This document shows positions 1 to 11,192 of a stretch of DNA of 64,000 nt, piece by piece. Source of the DNA: Anseongella ginsenosidimutans (GTDB lineage: Bacteria; Bacteroidota; Bacteroidia; Sphingobacteriales; Sphingobacteriaceae); assembly GCA_029268045.1 (NCBI GenBank), contig JAJUHF010000001.1:1-64000 (forward strand). Reading direction: 5' to 3'. Below the pieces are notes generated by a model. It did not search any database. It saw only the letters and a program-made list of their open reading frames with translations, and had not been told where the DNA came from. The stretch's first letter is position 1; every line of letters begins with the position of its first letter. The position numbers and the translations under genes were made by a program.

Positions 1-1
1 G

Positions 2-1012
2 GATTACCGGTTCTGCTGGCTGCGCGATACGTTTTATGTGCTCACCGCATTTAACCACATTGGCCATTTTGAGGAAATGGAGCGGTATTTCCATTACATG
101 GCGGATATTTCGGTCCGGCATGTGGAGCGGTACCAGCCTTTGTACACGGTAACAGGCGGGGATAAATTGGACGAAAAATTTCTTGACCTGGAGGGTTACC
201 TGGGCAATCAACCCGTACGGATCGGCAATCAGGCAAGTGAACACATCCAGAACGACATTTACGGACAGGTAATTATTTCGCTGTTACCCTTATATGTGGA
301 CAAACGCTTTGCGCTTTCCGAGCGGACCGATTCCTACAATTGGATCAGCAACAACCTGCATAAAATGGAACGACTGGTCAACGAAGCCGATGCCGGGCTT
401 TGGGAATTCCGGAACCTGAGTCAGGTGCATTGTTATACGAACCTGTTTCACTGGGCTGGCGCTTCGGCCGCTTACAAAATTGCCTGTTTTATCAAAAATG
501 AGGATCTGAAGGACCGGGCGCTGAAGCTGCAGAAGCAGGCTTCGGCCAATATTGAAAAGTGCTACGACAAGGAACGGAAAGTCTATACCCAGGCAATAGG
601 AACGGATCATCTGGATGCCAGCACGCTCCAGTTGATTATGATGCATTACCTTGATCCGGCATCTGAAAAGGCCCAAGATCATCTGAAAGGGCTGGAAAAG
701 GAATTGAAAGCCCCCGGAGGCTTATTCTACCGTTACAAACACGTGGACGACTTCGGGAAGCCGGAATCCACCTTCCTGATCAGCGCGTTCTGGTATGTGG
801 AAGCGCTGGCCTGCGTGGGCCGGTTGGATGAAGCCATGGAAGCGTTTGACAACCTATTGAAATACAGCAACCACGTGGGGCTGTTCAGCGAAGACGTCCA
901 TTACGAGACCGGCAGCCAATGGGGGAATTTTCCGCAGGCCTACAGCCACGTAGGGCTCATGAACGCGGCCTACCGCATCGCAAGGAAATTGGACCGGCCG
1001 AATTTCTTCTAA
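2..1012 (+). CDS. Glycoside hydrolase family 15 (glucoamylase/trehalase-like), C-terminal part; 5' end outside window
   Basis: Frame is open from nt 2 (DYRFCWLRDTFYVLTAF...). GH15-like motifs WLRD, EFRNLSQVHCYTN and LFSEDVHYETGSQWGNFPQAYSHVGLMNAA. Confidence 0.88.
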   Translation, partial: DYRFCWLRDTFYVLTAFNHIGHFEEMERYFHYMADISVRHVERYQPLYTVTGGDKLDEKFLDLEGYLGNQPVRIGNQASEHIQNDIYGQVIISLLPLYVDKRFALSERTDSYNWISNNLHKMERLVNEADAGLWEFRNLSQVHCYTNLFHWAGASAAYKIACFIKNEDLKDRALKLQKQASANIEKCYDKERKVYTQAIGTDHLDASTLQLIMMHYLDPASEKAQDHLKGLEKELKAPGGLFYRYKHVDDFGKPESTFLISAFWYVEALACVGRLDEAMEAFDNLLKYSNHVGLFSEDVHYETGSQWGNFPQAYSHVGLMNAAYRIARKLDRPNFF

Positions 1013-1035
1013 AAAAGGCCGGCTGGGATTGAAGC

Positions 1036-3216
1036 CTATTTGGCGGCGGCCAGTTGGAAAAGGATCCGCCGGGCGTCCTTGTAGGTGGGTATGGAGTATT
1101 TGGCTTCCGATATCTTATTGCCCACCTTCACGGTAATGGCCCGCTCGGGCAATGCGCGAAAGGTATATTCGTCGGTGTAATCGTCTCCCAGGGCCACAAT
1201 GAAGTCGTAATCGTCTTCCTCGAGCAGGAAAACCGCCGCCTTCCCCTTGTTGATCAGATTGCTCTTCACCTCGATGACTTTCTCACCCTGAAGGATTTGC
1301 AGTTCTCGGTCTTCGGCAAAGAATTTAAGGTTATCCTCCAACTCCATGGCCCGTTGTTCTCCCAGTCCGCTTTCTACTTTCCGGTAATGCCAGCTTAACG
1401 AAAAGCTTTTCTCCTCGATAAACGCGCCGGGTGTCCGGTCGGTATAGTTCTCCATCACCGGCATGATTTCCCGCTTCCAGTCGTCGCTGAGGCCATGGTA
1501 TCTTTTCCAGCTCTGGTTGTGTTTCTTGGTCCAGGCACCGTGCTCGGCAATGATGTCCAGCGGCAAGTGGCCGAACCATTCATCCAGGGTTTCATACATG
1601 CGTCCGCTGATCAGGATCACCCGATTGCGCTCATCCTGGAGCAGCTGATCCAGCAGGTTGAACAGCTCCTTGTCGGGTCTGGCTTTGAGGGGATCGACAT
1701 TAAATCCTACCAGGGTGCCGTCATAATCCAGAAAGATGATTCTCCGCCGGGCAGCCGTGTATTTGTTCAGTATTACATCGAATGTAGTGCTCGTGATTTG
1801 CCTGGTTGCCAGCGATCGTTGCATATTTTTTATTTCCTTCAGTCGCTCCATGAATAATTTAACCCAATGATTGATGTTGAACTTCTCGACGGTTTTACGC
1901 ATCGCGCACATCCGTTCTTTCTGCTCGCTTTCCGGCATCTCCAAGGCCTCCAATAAAGCGTTGGCCAAGCCCCGGACATCGTTGGGGTTGATGATCAGCG
2001 CTTCGGACAGCTCCTTGGACGCGCCCGCCATTTCACTGAGGATCAAGACGCCTTTCTGATCGATCCGGCTGGCTACGTATTCCTTGCTTACCAGATTCAT
2101 TCCATCACGCATGGGCGTTACCAGGCATACCTGGGCGGTCTGGTACAGCGCCGATAGCATTTCCACGGGAAACGAACGATAGAAATAAAAGACCGGCTGC
2201 CAGCCCAGCGTCTGGTTCCGGGCATTGATGTCGCTCACCAGACGGTCTATTTCCTCCTTCAATTCCCGGTATTGCGGCACTTCATCCCGGGAGGGCACCA
2301 CCACCATCAGCAGCGACACTTTCTCACAATACGATTTGTTCTGTTTCAGAAAGAGGTCGAATGCCTGAAGCCGTTGAAGAATTCCCTTGCTGTAATCGAG
2401 CCGGTCAATGGAAAGGATCATCTCGGCGTCACCGGCGGTTTTTCCAATCCGCTTGATATTGCTCCTGGTCCGGGGAAGCATCGCGATCTCGGTAAACTTC
2501 TCGTAGTCGATTCCCATGGGAAACGCGTCCACCACCACCGGCCGGTTATGAACCGTCAGGTGGTTGGCCGTGGAGCTCAGCCCCATGATCCGGGTCACCG
2601 AACTCATGAAGTGACGGATATCGTCGTAGGTATGGAACCCGATCAAGTCCGCGCCAAGCACTCCTTCCAGCAGGGCTTCCCTCCAGGGGATCTGCCGGAA
2701 TATTTCGTAGGAAGGGAACGGGATATGCTGGAAATAACCAATGCCTATATCGGGTAATTTTTCGCGAAGCAGGAAGGGCAGCAACAACAATTGATAATCG
2801 TTGATCCAGACGGTATCCCCCTTCTCCGCCAATTGCAGCACGCTTTCGGCGAATTTCCGGTTTACCTGCTTGTATGCTTCCCAATACCGATGTTTATACT
2901 GCGCGTAGGAAGGGACATAATGACAGATAGGCCACAGAATCTCATTCGAAAAGCCCTCGTAATAATCGTCAATTTCTTCCCGGGTAAGAAAGACCGGGTA
3001 GAGATGCATTTCTTTCAGTTCGGCCCGGACCTTGTCCTGCGCTTTTTTGTCCTTGACGATCTTGCCTGGCCAGCCGATCCATACATTTCCGGCGCCTTTG
3101 TAAACAGAGCCCAGGCCGGTGGCCAAACCACCTTCGCTGGGCTTATATATTGTCTCGCCGCGTTTTACCTGTATTTTGACAGGCAGGCGATTGGATACAA
3201 TAATTGTTTTGCTCAT
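1036..3216 (-). CDS. otsAB: Bifunctional trehalose-6-phosphate synthase / trehalose-phosphatase (OtsA-OtsB fusion)
   Basis: N-terminal GT20 (IIVSNRLPVK..., WINDYQLLLLPFLLR, DRLDYSKGI) and C-terminal HAD phosphatase (IIFLDYDGTLVGF, ALGDDYTDEYTF). ATG at 3216 preferred over the longer upstream start in the ORF track. Confidence 0.93.
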   Translation of the reverse strand: MSKTIIVSNRLPVKIQVKRGETIYKPSEGGLATGLGSVYKGAGNVWIGWPGKIVKDKKAQDKVRAELKEMHLYPVFLTREEIDDYYEGFSNEILWPICHYVPSYAQYKHRYWEAYKQVNRKFAESVLQLAEKGDTVWINDYQLLLLPFLLREKLPDIGIGYFQHIPFPSYEIFRQIPWREALLEGVLGADLIGFHTYDDIRHFMSSVTRIMGLSSTANHLTVHNRPVVVDAFPMGIDYEKFTEIAMLPRTRSNIKRIGKTAGDAEMILSIDRLDYSKGILQRLQAFDLFLKQNKSYCEKVSLLMVVVPSRDEVPQYRELKEEIDRLVSDINARNQTLGWQPVFYFYRSFPVEMLSALYQTAQVCLVTPMRDGMNLVSKEYVASRIDQKGVLILSEMAGASKELSEALIINPNDVRGLANALLEALEMPESEQKERMCAMRKTVEKFNINHWVKLFMERLKEIKNMQRSLATRQITSTTFDVILNKYTAARRRIIFLDYDGTLVGFNVDPLKARPDKELFNLLDQLLQDERNRVILISGRMYETLDEWFGHLPLDIIAEHGAWTKKHNQSWKRYHGLSDDWKREIMPVMENYTDRTPGAFIEEKSFSLSWHYRKVESGLGEQRAMELEDNLKFFAEDRELQILQGEKVIEVKSNLINKGKAAVFLLEEDDYDFIVALGDDYTDEYTFRALPERAITVKVGNKISEAKYSIPTYKDARRILFQLAAAK

Positions 3217-3260
3217 TGAACGGCTCCTGGTTGTGGTTATATGCAAATATGGTGCCCATT

Positions 3261-6191
3261 TCAAAACTGCCAGATTTGCACCGGGCCCAGCAAGCCCGAT
3301 TCCAATAATCCCCATTCCTCCCGGATGGTGATGTTGGTTTGGGTGTACCGTTTCTCCGGTGGAAGTCCCCGGTCGCCCACCAGGCGGTTTCGCCAGCTGT
3401 TGATGACTTCAATCTCGAGCCTATTATTCCGCTTTTTCAATAAACCGGATACATCGACGCTGAAAGGAGGTGTCCAAACCACGCCCAGGTCCTTGCCGTT
3501 CAGTGTGACCCGGGCAATGCCCACGTCCTTGACCGCGTTCAGCTGTAAACGGAGCGACCCCTTCCGGGGACCGTCGTACCGGAAGCGCTTACGATAGATG
3601 GCTGCGCCGGAATAATGGCGGATCCCTTCCTCGGGCCGGGCCGTCCAACTGACCAGGGAATCGAAGCGTACCTGGGCCGGACCTCCCCAGTCGAGGCCAA
3701 ATTGCACCTCCCAGTTTCCCTGAAGTGTTTTCAGCAACTTCGCCTCCGCGGCCGGGTCTTTCCCCAACGGTTGCGGTTTTTCCGGAAGAGGTTTTCTGAA
3801 TACGACAAAGCAGGAGCCGTAAGGCATGAAGGTAACCGGCACGGTAATCCTTCCGCTGTCTGCGCGCCATACAGGCGCCGGACGGACTTCCCCGGTCACC
3901 GGGTTCCAGAATTCGGGCAGCCGGTCACCGACCCGGAAGGTAACCTCCACCGACTGGCCTTCCCTGCTGCCGCTGCGGATAAAGTAGTAATCCAGGTCAC
4001 CCTGCCGGTGATGGATGTAGCCAAAGGGCTGGATCCGCAAGCTGGATCCGGACTCCGGTTGCGGTTCGGGCCTGAACTCACAATCCGGAAGTATCCGGTT
4101 TTGGATCAGCCATTCCCGGGCGGTGTAACCCCACGCAACCGTCCCTTTACCCAGTTTCCGTCTTCCTTTAACCGAACCGGCCGTCCCCCACAATGCATTG
4201 GCTATTGTGGCCAGCTCCTTCTCCGATCGGGGATATCCGACCAGACTGACGGTTTTCGTTGTTTTCGGGCCCAGGACGGTCGCCCCCGCCTGGACCAGCT
4301 CATACACTTTACGCAGTGCGTCGAGCGAGAGTACGGCGTGATCCGGTAAAACCAGCAGGCGGTAACTCATTCCATGCGGGAGCGTGAGCCTCCCTTCGAT
4401 CGTACTCAGCGACAGCAGGCGGTCTTCATTGATCAGATCGTAATCAAAACCCGGCAGCGCTCCGGCGGGATCGCTGTCTTTCAGCGTGGCGACGTTGGGC
4501 ACGTGATCGCCGTAATAATACAGTACATCGGCCACAAAAGTCCCCTGCTGCATCATGTACTGACAGCGCGCCATGTAATCGAAAAAGGCGTCGGCATATT
4601 TCCACCAGGTGATGTTGGGATTAAAGTGGGTTCCGGCAAAGTATTCCTGTCCGGGAATACCCATTTCGGGGGGCGAGCTGGTAAAGGTATGTAAAAAGGC
4701 CAGATTCAGCCCCTCGGAAACCGAATAATCGAAACTGGGTTTCATATCCTGCCAGATGACATCATCCCAATGCTTTCCAATGGTTGTAAAACCTTCGGCG
4801 CCCACCAGGCGCTTATTGTAAATATGGGCCGCGCTGGCCGCCTGCTTTACGAAAAAACGCTGTACCGGCGCCGGCCTATGGGCCGAAGGGGACCAGAATT
4901 CGCTCATCATGATCTCACTGTGCCTGTAATTGTTTAACCCATCAAAAGGGCCGGCATGGGGCCCGGCTGACTCCGGCTGGATTCCGATCCCATAGGCGGC
5001 TGCTTTCTCCGCAAAAACCCGGTAATGATTATCGGAAATGCATTCGCCGATCGTTTTCCTGAAATCGGCCAGAAAACGGTTGCTTTCCTCGCGACTGCCG
5101 ATGATTTTGCCCGCAATCACCGGAAGCCAGGGCAGTACGTCATAGCCCCTCCGATCCCTGAATTCTTTACGGAAGCCTTCGGTCCAATTGATTCCCCCCA
5201 ATTCCCAACTATCGGTTTGCAGATACTTCAACGTGGTCCCTGCCAGGGGGCCGATGCGGTCCAGCATGGGCTTTACCCACGTATTCCAATAGCGGGTAAA
5301 GTGCTGCTCATTCATATAATCGAGCACCAGGCCCTGCCAGGCTCCGCTTGAGGTGGAGACATGCGAGCCATTGTTCGTGTACCCGAAACGAAGCACGATC
5401 CATCGGCCGGCCGGAACGGCCCAGCGCAATACCCCTTCCCCATCGGTTGAATCGCTCAGATCGACAACTTCGGTTGGCCTTGCATGGGCTTTTTGGGAAT
5501 TCCCGTCCCGCGCTCCGGGAGAACCCTCATCCAGAAGATGCCGGGTGTCGGCCGCGGAGAAGGCTGCTTCGTCAAAAGCCGCTTTGTGCCGCAGATTATG
5601 AACCGGAGCGATGAATGAGGTATCGTCCCGCCGAAAAGCCAGTACGGCAATGTCGCGGTAAAAATCAAGGCGGGCGGGTGGGCGGGGGAGCACTATTTCA
5701 GCAAACTGCCCACCCTGCAGCTCGGTTTCGGACCAGGTTAGGTGCTTGGCCGACTCCTGGGGTGTGACGTCGGGCCCTCCTAGGTTCCAGCCGCTTTGGA
5801 TGCTGGCGCTCAGCACAAGGCCCAGCCGGTTCGCCTCTTCCACCGCAAACTGGAACAGGTCGAGCCAGGCCGGCGAACCAAAGGTGGGTCCCTCGGGTAC
5901 CGGTCCGTTTCCGCGTTGATCGTGCCCTCCGGCATCGAAAATGCACGCTCCGCTGAAACCCTTTTCCTTCATGGCCTCCAGATCCCGCGTAATGGATGTT
6001 TTGGTGACATTTCCATTCAGCCACCACCACCAGCAGCGGATGCCGTACCTGGATGCGGGCCGCGCGAAATCCGTTTCGGAAATCGCTTCCGGAATCGGCG
6101 CTTGCTGTGCAGACGCCGGTTGAAAAAACAAACCAGAAAAAACCGCCACCAGAAGGACGGGAAGTCGAAAATCAGGCATTCGTAGGTTCAT
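3261..6191 (-). CDS. GH106-like glycosyl hydrolase (putative alpha-L-rhamnosidase), exported
   Basis: Signal peptide; RCWWWWLNGNVTKTSITRDLEAMKEKGFSG motif typical of GH106; C-terminal GH2-like sugar-binding fold (LGVVWTPPFSVDVSGLLK). Confidence 0.8.
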   Translation of the reverse strand: MNLRMPDFRLPVLLVAVFSGLFFQPASAQQAPIPEAISETDFARPASRYGIRCWWWWLNGNVTKTSITRDLEAMKEKGFSGACIFDAGGHDQRGNGPVPEGPTFGSPAWLDLFQFAVEEANRLGLVLSASIQSGWNLGGPDVTPQESAKHLTWSETELQGGQFAEIVLPRPPARLDFYRDIAVLAFRRDDTSFIAPVHNLRHKAAFDEAAFSAADTRHLLDEGSPGARDGNSQKAHARPTEVVDLSDSTDGEGVLRWAVPAGRWIVLRFGYTNNGSHVSTSSGAWQGLVLDYMNEQHFTRYWNTWVKPMLDRIGPLAGTTLKYLQTDSWELGGINWTEGFRKEFRDRRGYDVLPWLPVIAGKIIGSREESNRFLADFRKTIGECISDNHYRVFAEKAAAYGIGIQPESAGPHAGPFDGLNNYRHSEIMMSEFWSPSAHRPAPVQRFFVKQAASAAHIYNKRLVGAEGFTTIGKHWDDVIWQDMKPSFDYSVSEGLNLAFLHTFTSSPPEMGIPGQEYFAGTHFNPNITWWKYADAFFDYMARCQYMMQQGTFVADVLYYYGDHVPNVATLKDSDPAGALPGFDYDLINEDRLLSLSTIEGRLTLPHGMSYRLLVLPDHAVLSLDALRKVYELVQAGATVLGPKTTKTVSLVGYPRSEKELATIANALWGTAGSVKGRRKLGKGTVAWGYTAREWLIQNRILPDCEFRPEPQPESGSSLRIQPFGYIHHRQGDLDYYFIRSGSREGQSVEVTFRVGDRLPEFWNPVTGEVRPAPVWRADSGRITVPVTFMPYGSCFVVFRKPLPEKPQPLGKDPAAEAKLLKTLQGNWEVQFGLDWGGPAQVRFDSLVSWTARPEEGIRHYSGAAIYRKRFRYDGPRKGSLRLQLNAVKDVGIARVTLNGKDLGVVWTPPFSVDVSGLLKKRNNRLEIEVINSWRNRLVGDRGLPPEKRYTQTNITIREEWGLLESGLLGPVQIWQF

Positions 6192-6212
6192 CTAATTGGC
6201 AGAGCTCCTCGC

Positions 6213-7937
6213 CTATCGTCCTTGCCAGGCCGGATTCTGCGGCAGCTCTACGTCTTTATTTGTATCGATAACTGTTTGCGGAATGGGCCATACATTGTAA
6301 TCAAAGGTCAGCGTGGATTGGGCTTCCGGCCAGAACGCATACTGGCGGATCCGGTCAACGGCAATACTTCCACCCATCCGAAGCAAGGTATTCCACCGGC
6401 ATTCCTCGTAAACCAGTTCACGCGCTCTTTCATCCAGGATCAGGCTGAAATCATCGTCCAGGTCAGCTGCCGTAACCAGGTAAGTACAAGCCGCGCGCTT
6501 CCTAAGCAGGTTGATATCCGCAGCAGCGCCTTCCTTATTTCCCAGCCGCTGCTTCGCTTCGGCACGTAACAGGATCGTTTCGGAAAGACGGATGAAATAA
6601 TCGTCGCGGAATAAATTGCTTCGGTTCTCACCTTCGTCCAGGCCTGTGTATCTATCGGTTGCAATCTTACAGGATACCGGATAGCATAGGCTCCGGTTCA
6701 CCGTGTTGGTTGTTTCATCGGAGCTGCCTTCGTAAATTTCATTCCATGGCACCGGAAGCCCGAAATAAGGCGATCCGGGAACGTTTCCAATAAATGTCCT
6801 CCGAAAAACAATATCTGAGTTCCGCATATCGTCAGCCCATTTATCCTCATAAATGACGTCCCGTGTATACATGGTGGGTATTACCTGCGCAATGCCCCGC
6901 CCACCCACGTCTTCCAGGGTCCCGGTCAGGTGATCTTTGGCGCCATCGCGGAATACCGGTCCGTAGGTTCTGGAATAGGGCAACTTGGACTTGCCGTCCT
7001 CGGCGCGATAGGCCGCGTAATCGATCTGCAATGCCCATATGCATTCCCTGTTACCATCCTGATAATCGACATTCCCTTCCTGAAAGAGATCCCAGTAAAC
7101 ATTCCCCTGCGCTTCATCCTTTCGTGTGCCGAACCGGTCTTCCATCAGGGAGTAAATTCCTCCATCAATCACCTTATTCCCATAATTGACCGAATTGGTG
7201 TACGCCTCCTGAGCTTCCCCACCTTTTCCTTCCTGGTCAAGTTGGATTCCCAGGGCAAGGTATAACTGACAAAGGTTATGCTGCGCCGCGCCCCGTACGA
7301 GTCTTCCCCCCTGGCCGGTGGTTTCGGGCAGGTCATTTTCGATCGCGAGCAGCTCGTCAATCGCAAACTGGTAAGTTTCCACGCGGGTGGCCCGTTGAAA
7401 ATCGTAGCGCGGGGTGGTAGTCACTTCGGTAACCAGCGGCACGCCTCCAAAGAGTTCCCCCAGATTCCGATAAGCATATGCCCTGAAAAACCGCGCCTGG
7501 GCAATGGCGTACTGCTTTTCTTCTTCCGAAGACCAGCTTATTTTCGGTAGTTCGGCTGCGGCGATAGCCAGGTTGGCTTTCGAAATCATTTGGTACCAGG
7601 TACTATAGATATTGTAAAAAACGTTGTTGTCCGGATTGATGATCCCGTAATTATTGAATGTATTGCCTCGCCGGATACTGGGCACGTCGTACATATCGGT
7701 TCCATTCCCCCGGAATACGAAAATCCAGCCTTCCTCAGAAGGATTGGCCCATAGATCACGTAATTGCGAATACATCGATATAAGAACCTGATCTACCTGC
7801 GCCGAGGTAGAAAAGGCATTATCCACCGTATAAAAAGTGGAAGGACGTTCCGTAAGGAACTCCTTATCTGATTTGCATCCATGGATCATGGAAAGGGTCA
7901 ACAGGACGCATAGTGTATTCTTTAGCTTTTTCATCAT
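6213..7937 (-). CDS. RagB/SusD family nutrient uptake outer membrane lipoprotein
   Basis: Lipoprotein signal (LTLSMIHGCKSD); SusD-like repeats (ARFFRAYAYRNLGELFGGVPLVTE; LSETILLRAEAKQRLG); adjacent to SusC. Confidence 0.93.
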   Translation of the reverse strand: MMKKLKNTLCVLLTLSMIHGCKSDKEFLTERPSTFYTVDNAFSTSAQVDQVLISMYSQLRDLWANPSEEGWIFVFRGNGTDMYDVPSIRRGNTFNNYGIINPDNNVFYNIYSTWYQMISKANLAIAAAELPKISWSSEEEKQYAIAQARFFRAYAYRNLGELFGGVPLVTEVTTTPRYDFQRATRVETYQFAIDELLAIENDLPETTGQGGRLVRGAAQHNLCQLYLALGIQLDQEGKGGEAQEAYTNSVNYGNKVIDGGIYSLMEDRFGTRKDEAQGNVYWDLFQEGNVDYQDGNRECIWALQIDYAAYRAEDGKSKLPYSRTYGPVFRDGAKDHLTGTLEDVGGRGIAQVIPTMYTRDVIYEDKWADDMRNSDIVFRRTFIGNVPGSPYFGLPVPWNEIYEGSSDETTNTVNRSLCYPVSCKIATDRYTGLDEGENRSNLFRDDYFIRLSETILLRAEAKQRLGNKEGAAADINLLRKRAACTYLVTAADLDDDFSLILDERARELVYEECRWNTLLRMGGSIAVDRIRQYAFWPEAQSTLTFDYNVWPIPQTVIDTNKDVELPQNPAWQGR

Positions 7938-7955
7938 CGTTTGATTTGGTACGGA

Positions 7956-10900
7956 TTAAAAACTGACATTAACTCCCAGGGAATACGTGGAGAGTACGGG
8001 CGGAACATTGTCCCTGATCCGGGCCCCCGTTTCCGGGTCGCCTCCGTACCAGTTGGTGAACGTGCCCAGATTTTTTGCAGTGAGAAACAATCTCAGATTA
8101 CTGATCCGGGCTGTCTGCATCCAGGGTTGCCGGAAAGTATAGGATAGCGTCACGTCCTGAACCCGTACGAAGCCGCGCGATTGCAAGGCCAGGTACCGGC
8201 CATCACCGGCAAAATACGCAGAAGGATATACATTGCTGGGATTCTCTGGCGTCCAGTACGGTTTATACGTCATATTATCATTGAACCGTCCGGTTCCCGA
8301 GGTCATGTAAGCCGCCGTATTACTTCGCAAATAGTGATTATTTCCTCCAAAATTACCGGTGACCATCACATACAATTCAAATTGCTTGTATGATAAACTA
8401 TTCGCCAGACTCATCCGGAAGTTCACCTTGTCGTAGCCCAGAATCTGCCTGTCGTCAGCCGTGATCCCCGGCACACCGTCCGTATCCTTGTATTTCGGAG
8501 CGCCCGGGGCGGCACCGGTGAGTTCCATGTATTCCACATCGTCTTCCTGAACGATGCCGTCCTGTACATAGCCGTAGATAGCTCCCAGGGAGTGTCCGAT
8601 AAACAAGTTGTTGGAAATATCGTCGTCCTCTTTGCCGTCCCCGTCGTTGTCTTCGCCGTATAATTCCACCAGCTTGTTGTTGTTTTTCCAGAAGGTAAGC
8701 GCCGTATTCCAGTACCAATCCTGCGTCTGCACATTCACGCTTCGCACGGTTAGTTCAATACCTTGGTTGTCAACCCGGCCCATGGATGTTTTAATTGTTT
8801 TGAAGCCCGTCATTACCGGGATGTTTCGTGTGAAAATCTGATCGCGCGTTTGGGAGAAATAGATATCCAAGTCTACAAAAAGTCGGTTATTCAACCAAGC
8901 GGACTCAAAACCGGTATTCCATGATTCGGTCGTTTCCCAACCCAGGTCGGCATTTCCCAACGCGTTCTGGTACAAACCGTACTGGATGACGCCCGGTTGA
9001 TCGTAAAATTGGTAACGCACGCCCCCACTGGCCGAATTCGCGACCGTGGAAAGCGTTCCATAGGGGTCAATGCCCTGATTTCCATTCTGCCCCCAGGAAA
9101 ATTTGAGTTTCAGATCATCCAGTGAGGAAAAATTACGCATAAAGTCCTCGTTGGAAATTCTCCAAGCGATACCGGCTGCAGCGAAATTGCCCCATTTATT
9201 ATTTGCTCCGAAAACAGAGGCGCCGTCCCTGCGATAGGAACCGGTAAAATAGTATTTATTGTCAAGGGAATAGCTGACCCTGCCCAGATAGCCCACATTC
9301 GTGGCCTCGTACGCGTCGAGATCCGTCCGCTGCACAGTGGCCTTGTGCAAGCCCCATCTTCCCAGGGCGGTATTTCCGTTCGATGCAAAATCGGACCCGA
9401 TCGAATTTACCATCTGATATTTCAAATAGTCGCGTGTGGCGACCAGGGTAACATCCAGCACATGCCGGTCAAAATCACGGCGGTAATTCAGGATATTGTC
9501 CACGACGTAACTCCTGGTTTTGTTATTGTTCATATTCCCGTTGGCATTAGTCAGAAAACCTTGTATCACACCGGGGTCGTAACGCTCGAGACCTTCGCCT
9601 TCTTGTACGTAGAAGCCTTCGTAGGTGAAGTTGGCGGATTGATTCCGGTCCAGGTTGGTGAGATAGTTTACCCGATAGCTCAACCCGTCTATCCAGGGGA
9701 TCGCGACTTCCATCCTTGCATTCAACCGGAAATTATTTCGGATATCCTGGTTGTCACGAAGTCCGTCCTCAACTCCCCAGAGGGGGTTGACACCCGATTG
9801 AGTATAGGGATATTTTTCCAGGTTGCCCTGATCGTCGCGGAACATAACGCCGTACGGGGACATTGTTTGAGCCTCCCCGACGTTTGCCGCGATTCCGGAG
9901 TAATCCCGTCTGGAAAAAGCAGCATCCAGCCCGAGCTCGAGCCAGTCGGCGATCTGGGTTTCCAGCTTTCCAAGCAATGAAACCCGGTTAAAATCGTCGC
10001 CGATGATCACTCCTTCATTATCATCATAAGAAGAAGAAAAGTAATAGTTAACCCGCTGGGCAGCACCTGACACGGAGGCCTGGTAGGTTTGCATCACTCC
10101 AGTCCGGGTAATTTCGTCAAGCCAAATAGTTTCCCGGCCCGCCTCGCGGTTGGCCAGCTCCCCGGGTTTCAGCCAGTTAATGGAACCTTCGCTATATTGA
10201 TTTCGAGCGTTTACCACTTCGATCCATTGTTCCCCTCTCATCATCACGGGTTGATTTTGCCATCGCTGAACTCCAGTTGAGGTATTCAAGGAAATCATCG
10301 GTTTGTCAGACCGGCCCCGTTTCGTGGTAATTGCGATCACGCCATTGGCTGAACGGGATCCGTAGGCCGCAGCCGAGGTAGCGTCTTTCAGAACATCCAC
10401 CGAAGCAATGTCATTCGGATTGATGTCATTCAGACTTCCCAGGTAAATGACACCATCCAATACAATCAGCGGATCGTTTGTTCCGCTTATCGAATTTTGC
10501 CCCCTGATCTGCATGCTGGGCTGCCCGCCGGCTGTATTGGTGGCCCCGATATCGAGTCCCGGGATGTTTCCTTTCAACGCTTCCAGCGTATTGGTGTTTG
10601 GCAAGAGCGCCACCGGCGACTCTTCCATCCGCAACGAACTGACCGATCCCGTAAAATCCTGCCGGCTGGTGGTCCCGTAGCCGATCACGACCACTTCCTC
10701 CAGCCCAAAGAAATCCGCTTCAAGAATCACATCGATAACGGTCCGGCTATTCACCGGGATCTCCTGTGTGGCGTAGCCGATCATGGAAACCAACAATACC
10801 TCGTTTCCGTCTGCCTGAATCGCAAAACGACCGTTTTCATCGGCCGACACCCCCATGGTCGTTCCCTTGACCTGTACATTCGCTCCAGGTAGTGGAAGAC

Positions 10901-11048
10901 CTGCCTTATCCGTCACCCGGCCTGTCACCTGGTTCTGAGTCGTCGCGGCCGTGCTTCCGGAATAGCCGGCGATGAGAAACAGGTTCAGGACGATCCACCA
11001 AACCCGTCTTGAGCACTGGTTGAGTAAGAATAAATGTTTCATATACAT
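7956..11048 (-). CDS. SusC/RagA family TonB-linked outer membrane protein (no STN domain)
   Basis: CarboxypepD_reg-like N-terminus (VTGRVTDKAGLPLPGANVQVKGTTMG), plug (VVVIGYGTTSRQDFTGSVSSL) and SusC C-terminal beta barrel. Confidence 0.95.
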   Translation of the reverse strand: MYMKHLFLLNQCSRRVWWIVLNLFLIAGYSGSTAATTQNQVTGRVTDKAGLPLPGANVQVKGTTMGVSADENGRFAIQADGNEVLLVSMIGYATQEIPVNSRTVIDVILEADFFGLEEVVVIGYGTTSRQDFTGSVSSLRMEESPVALLPNTNTLEALKGNIPGLDIGATNTAGGQPSMQIRGQNSISGTNDPLIVLDGVIYLGSLNDINPNDIASVDVLKDATSAAAYGSRSANGVIAITTKRGRSDKPMISLNTSTGVQRWQNQPVMMRGEQWIEVVNARNQYSEGSINWLKPGELANREAGRETIWLDEITRTGVMQTYQASVSGAAQRVNYYFSSSYDDNEGVIIGDDFNRVSLLGKLETQIADWLELGLDAAFSRRDYSGIAANVGEAQTMSPYGVMFRDDQGNLEKYPYTQSGVNPLWGVEDGLRDNQDIRNNFRLNARMEVAIPWIDGLSYRVNYLTNLDRNQSANFTYEGFYVQEGEGLERYDPGVIQGFLTNANGNMNNNKTRSYVVDNILNYRRDFDRHVLDVTLVATRDYLKYQMVNSIGSDFASNGNTALGRWGLHKATVQRTDLDAYEATNVGYLGRVSYSLDNKYYFTGSYRRDGASVFGANNKWGNFAAAGIAWRISNEDFMRNFSSLDDLKLKFSWGQNGNQGIDPYGTLSTVANSASGGVRYQFYDQPGVIQYGLYQNALGNADLGWETTESWNTGFESAWLNNRLFVDLDIYFSQTRDQIFTRNIPVMTGFKTIKTSMGRVDNQGIELTVRSVNVQTQDWYWNTALTFWKNNNKLVELYGEDNDGDGKEDDDISNNLFIGHSLGAIYGYVQDGIVQEDDVEYMELTGAAPGAPKYKDTDGVPGITADDRQILGYDKVNFRMSLANSLSYKQFELYVMVTGNFGGNNHYLRSNTAAYMTSGTGRFNDNMTYKPYWTPENPSNVYPSAYFAGDGRYLALQSRGFVRVQDVTLSYTFRQPWMQTARISNLRLFLTAKNLGTFTNWYGGDPETGARIRDNVPPVLSTYSLGVNVSF

Positions 11049-11192
11049 TAATTATTGTGGTTCGAAGGGGCTTCCGGTAAATTCCGGATTGTTATCTTTA
11101 TTGACATGATCGGGTTAGCAGGATTAAAGATAGTATGAATTTGTTCATAATTAAATACATATTCTGATATTTATTTTATAAAAATTGCCTGC